Assembly (NCBI GenBank): GCA_031270565.1
Contig: JAISXJ010000039.1
Location: forward strand, 1 to 6,323
Reading direction: 5' to 3'
DNA from: Prevotellaceae bacterium
GTDB taxonomy: Bacteria; Bacteroidota; Bacteroidia; Bacteroidales; Paludibacteraceae
DNA: 6,323 nt
Shown: in pieces, positions 5,480 to 6,323 of the stretch
How the letters are laid out: every line of letters starts with the position of its first letter
How positions within the stretch are numbered: position 1 is the stretch's first letter
The notes under the pieces: model-generated
Told to the model about the DNA's origin: nothing
Seen by the model: the letters and a program-made list of their open reading frames with translations, nothing else
Database searches by the model: none
Position numbers and translations under genes: made by a program

Positions 5480-5505
5480 AAAAGCCCCCGTTTCCAGAGG
5501 CTTTT
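5480..5505 (-). terminator. Rho-independent terminator of the FISUMP gene
   Basis: On the minus strand AAAAGCCTCTG and CGGGGGCTTTT form an 11-bp stem, with two G-U pairs, capped by the stable tetraloop GAAA and followed by CTTAGTTTTT. On the plus strand the two G-U pairs become C-A mismatches, although a T-rich tail (TGTTTGTTTT) follows there too. The structure therefore works best for minus-strand transcripts. It starts 21 bases after the TAA of the FISUMP gene. Confidence 0.85.
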
Positions 5506-5526
5506 TGTTTGTTTTGGCGGTCGCTT

Positions 5527-6323
5527 TTAGTCTGAAAGGCAACGCACACTGAAGCCGTAAGACCGACTGCGGTAGTCCACGCCCTGGCCACTGCTGGTGA
5601 AGCCCAGGTAGTAACCGTCGCTTCCGGCAGCAGTAGAGCTCCAGTAGTAGCCGTGGTTGCCACGGTCGTACAACGAGCCATCGCTGGTGCCCCGGCGGCC
5701 GACAGCGGGCAAAAACAATGCGTCGCCAACCTTCATACCGGTAGCGAAGTTGCTCTTACCGCTCGTCCATGATGAGCCTACCTTTGTGATAGTAGGGTTA
5801 TAAGAGGAATTTATCACAGCCTCCCATTCTTCTTTTGTAGGCACGCGCCAACCGTTAGGGCAAGGATTGTTGGCACTCTGCCAGTTAGTATTTGTGAGAT
5901 CCACTGGAAGATCTGCCCAGGCGGTCGGACTTGTTATTGCCCCATCGTTCGTCTGGTCGGTCGCCTGTGTCAAAGCCGCACTCTTAGCGCCCCATTTGTA
6001 TTTCGCCCCGTGAATCTCCGCCGCAGGCGTAAATGGATATGCCCCTTCATTAGCGCCAAGATTGTGACACATGAATACCTTCCATACTCCGCTCGCTGTA
6101 TACGCCCCGCAACATGCACAATCCTGAAGCGATATGTTCAGTTCAAGCGTCTTATCGGATGTGCCATCATTGTAAACGGCATACAACTTGAGCTTGAGAG
6201 CCTGGTCGCGAGTTTTGGTCGACAGCGTGCTTTGCAGCGTTTCTTTGTAGTAAACCTTCACCTTGCAGTCGCTACCGCTGGAGATGGTGCCGCTGTAATT
6301 AGCGATCGGAACAATGCTGTCTA
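5527..6323 (-). CDS. FISUMP-domain surface protein, C-terminal fragment
   Basis: The frame is open to the right edge, so 264 residues of the C-terminus are visible and the true start is outside the window; the GTG at 6261 is internal. The last 200 residues match the Fibrobacter succinogenes major paralogous (FISUMP) domain. Landmarks, in visible numbering, are the Cys cluster DCACCGAY (67-74), SGVWKVFMCHNLGA (77-90), NPCPNGWRVPTKEEW (152-166), YYWSS (225-229) and the terminal GFSVRCLSD (256-264). The preceding 65 residues look like beta-sandwich linker (YYKETLQSTL, LKLYAVYNDGTSDKT). FISUMP proteins are typically exported and often multi-copy; function is mostly unknown and the fold is thought to be C-type-lectin-like. 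No T9SS sorting domain follows, so any export signal would be N-terminal. The final 170 bases are distinctly GC-rich compared with the rest of the gene. A strong terminator lies just downstream. Confidence 0.85.
   Translation of the reverse strand, partial: DSIVPIANYSGTISSGSDCKVKVYYKETLQSTLSTKTRDQALKLKLYAVYNDGTSDKTLELNISLQDCACCGAYTASGVWKVFMCHNLGANEGAYPFTPAAEIHGAKYKWGAKSAALTQATDQTNDGAITSPTAWADLPVDLTNTNWQSANNPCPNGWRVPTKEEWEAVINSSYNPTITKVGSSWTSGKSNFATGMKVGDALFLPAVGRRGTSDGSLYDRGNHGYYWSSTAAGSDGYYLGFTSSGQGVDYRSRSYGFSVRCLSD

Noticed and set aside
5231..5526. CRISPR array
   Set aside because: The repeats are 9-14 bases and contiguous. There are no regularly sized unique spacers and no cas genes.
5475..5729. 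Minus-strand frame of 84 codons overlapping the FISUMP 3' end
   Set aside because: It is a frame shadow of the GC-rich end of the FISUMP gene and reads through the terminator hairpin. Its Ala/Thr/Val-rich composition reflects the GC content.
1..6323. tRNA, rRNA or riboswitch genes
   Set aside because: The non-coding stretches (1-242, 2074-2185, 5195-5526) show repeats, promoters and hairpins but no cloverleaf or known riboswitch core that I can recognise by eye.

Overview
The window reads as chromosomal DNA from a member of the Bacteroidota, most likely order Bacteroidales. Three promoters carry the Bacteroidetes -7 box in the identical form TACCTTTGC. No start codon is preceded by a Shine-Dalgarno sequence. 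The genes include families largely confined to this phylum: the type IX secretion plug protein (DUF5103), DUF4290, a stand-alone HsdR_N-like protein and a FISUMP surface protein. The genus cannot be fixed from the sequence.

Layout. Positions 1-242 are a non-coding leader made of short repeats, ending in a promoter for a plus-strand gene (243-698) that encodes a small PD-(D/E)XK, HsdR-N-type protein. It converges, with a 20-base gap, on a minus-strand block. Read in the direction of transcription, that block is dnaX (gamma/tau subunit of DNA polymerase III, 5194-3464), the T9SS plug protein (3442-2186), tsaB (tRNA t6A synthesis, 2073-1378) and a DUF4290 gene (1363-719). Spacing and promoter signals suggest two transcription units: dnaX-plug, ending at a weak T-rich terminator near 2131-2151, and tsaB-DUF4290, starting from its own promoter at 2098-2090. 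From 5231 to 5526 there is an unusual intergenic region packed with tandem repeats and perfect hairpins. It ends in a strong terminator for the last gene, a 3'-terminal fragment of a FISUMP-domain protein on the minus strand that runs off the right edge.

Functionally the coding part is mostly housekeeping: replication clamp loading, export of T9SS cargo, and tRNA modification. I do not see a new multi-gene system. The most interesting signals are non-coding. A 14-bp unit (ACTAACTACACTCT and a one-mismatch variant) is tandemly arrayed directly upstream of the -7 boxes of both the HsdR_N gene and dnaX, in the same orientation relative to transcription and at nearly the same distance. A third exact copy lies beside a perfect 12-bp hairpin. 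The intergenic mosaic itself, and a GC-rich, possibly recombined or diversified 3' end of the FISUMP gene, also deserve a second look.
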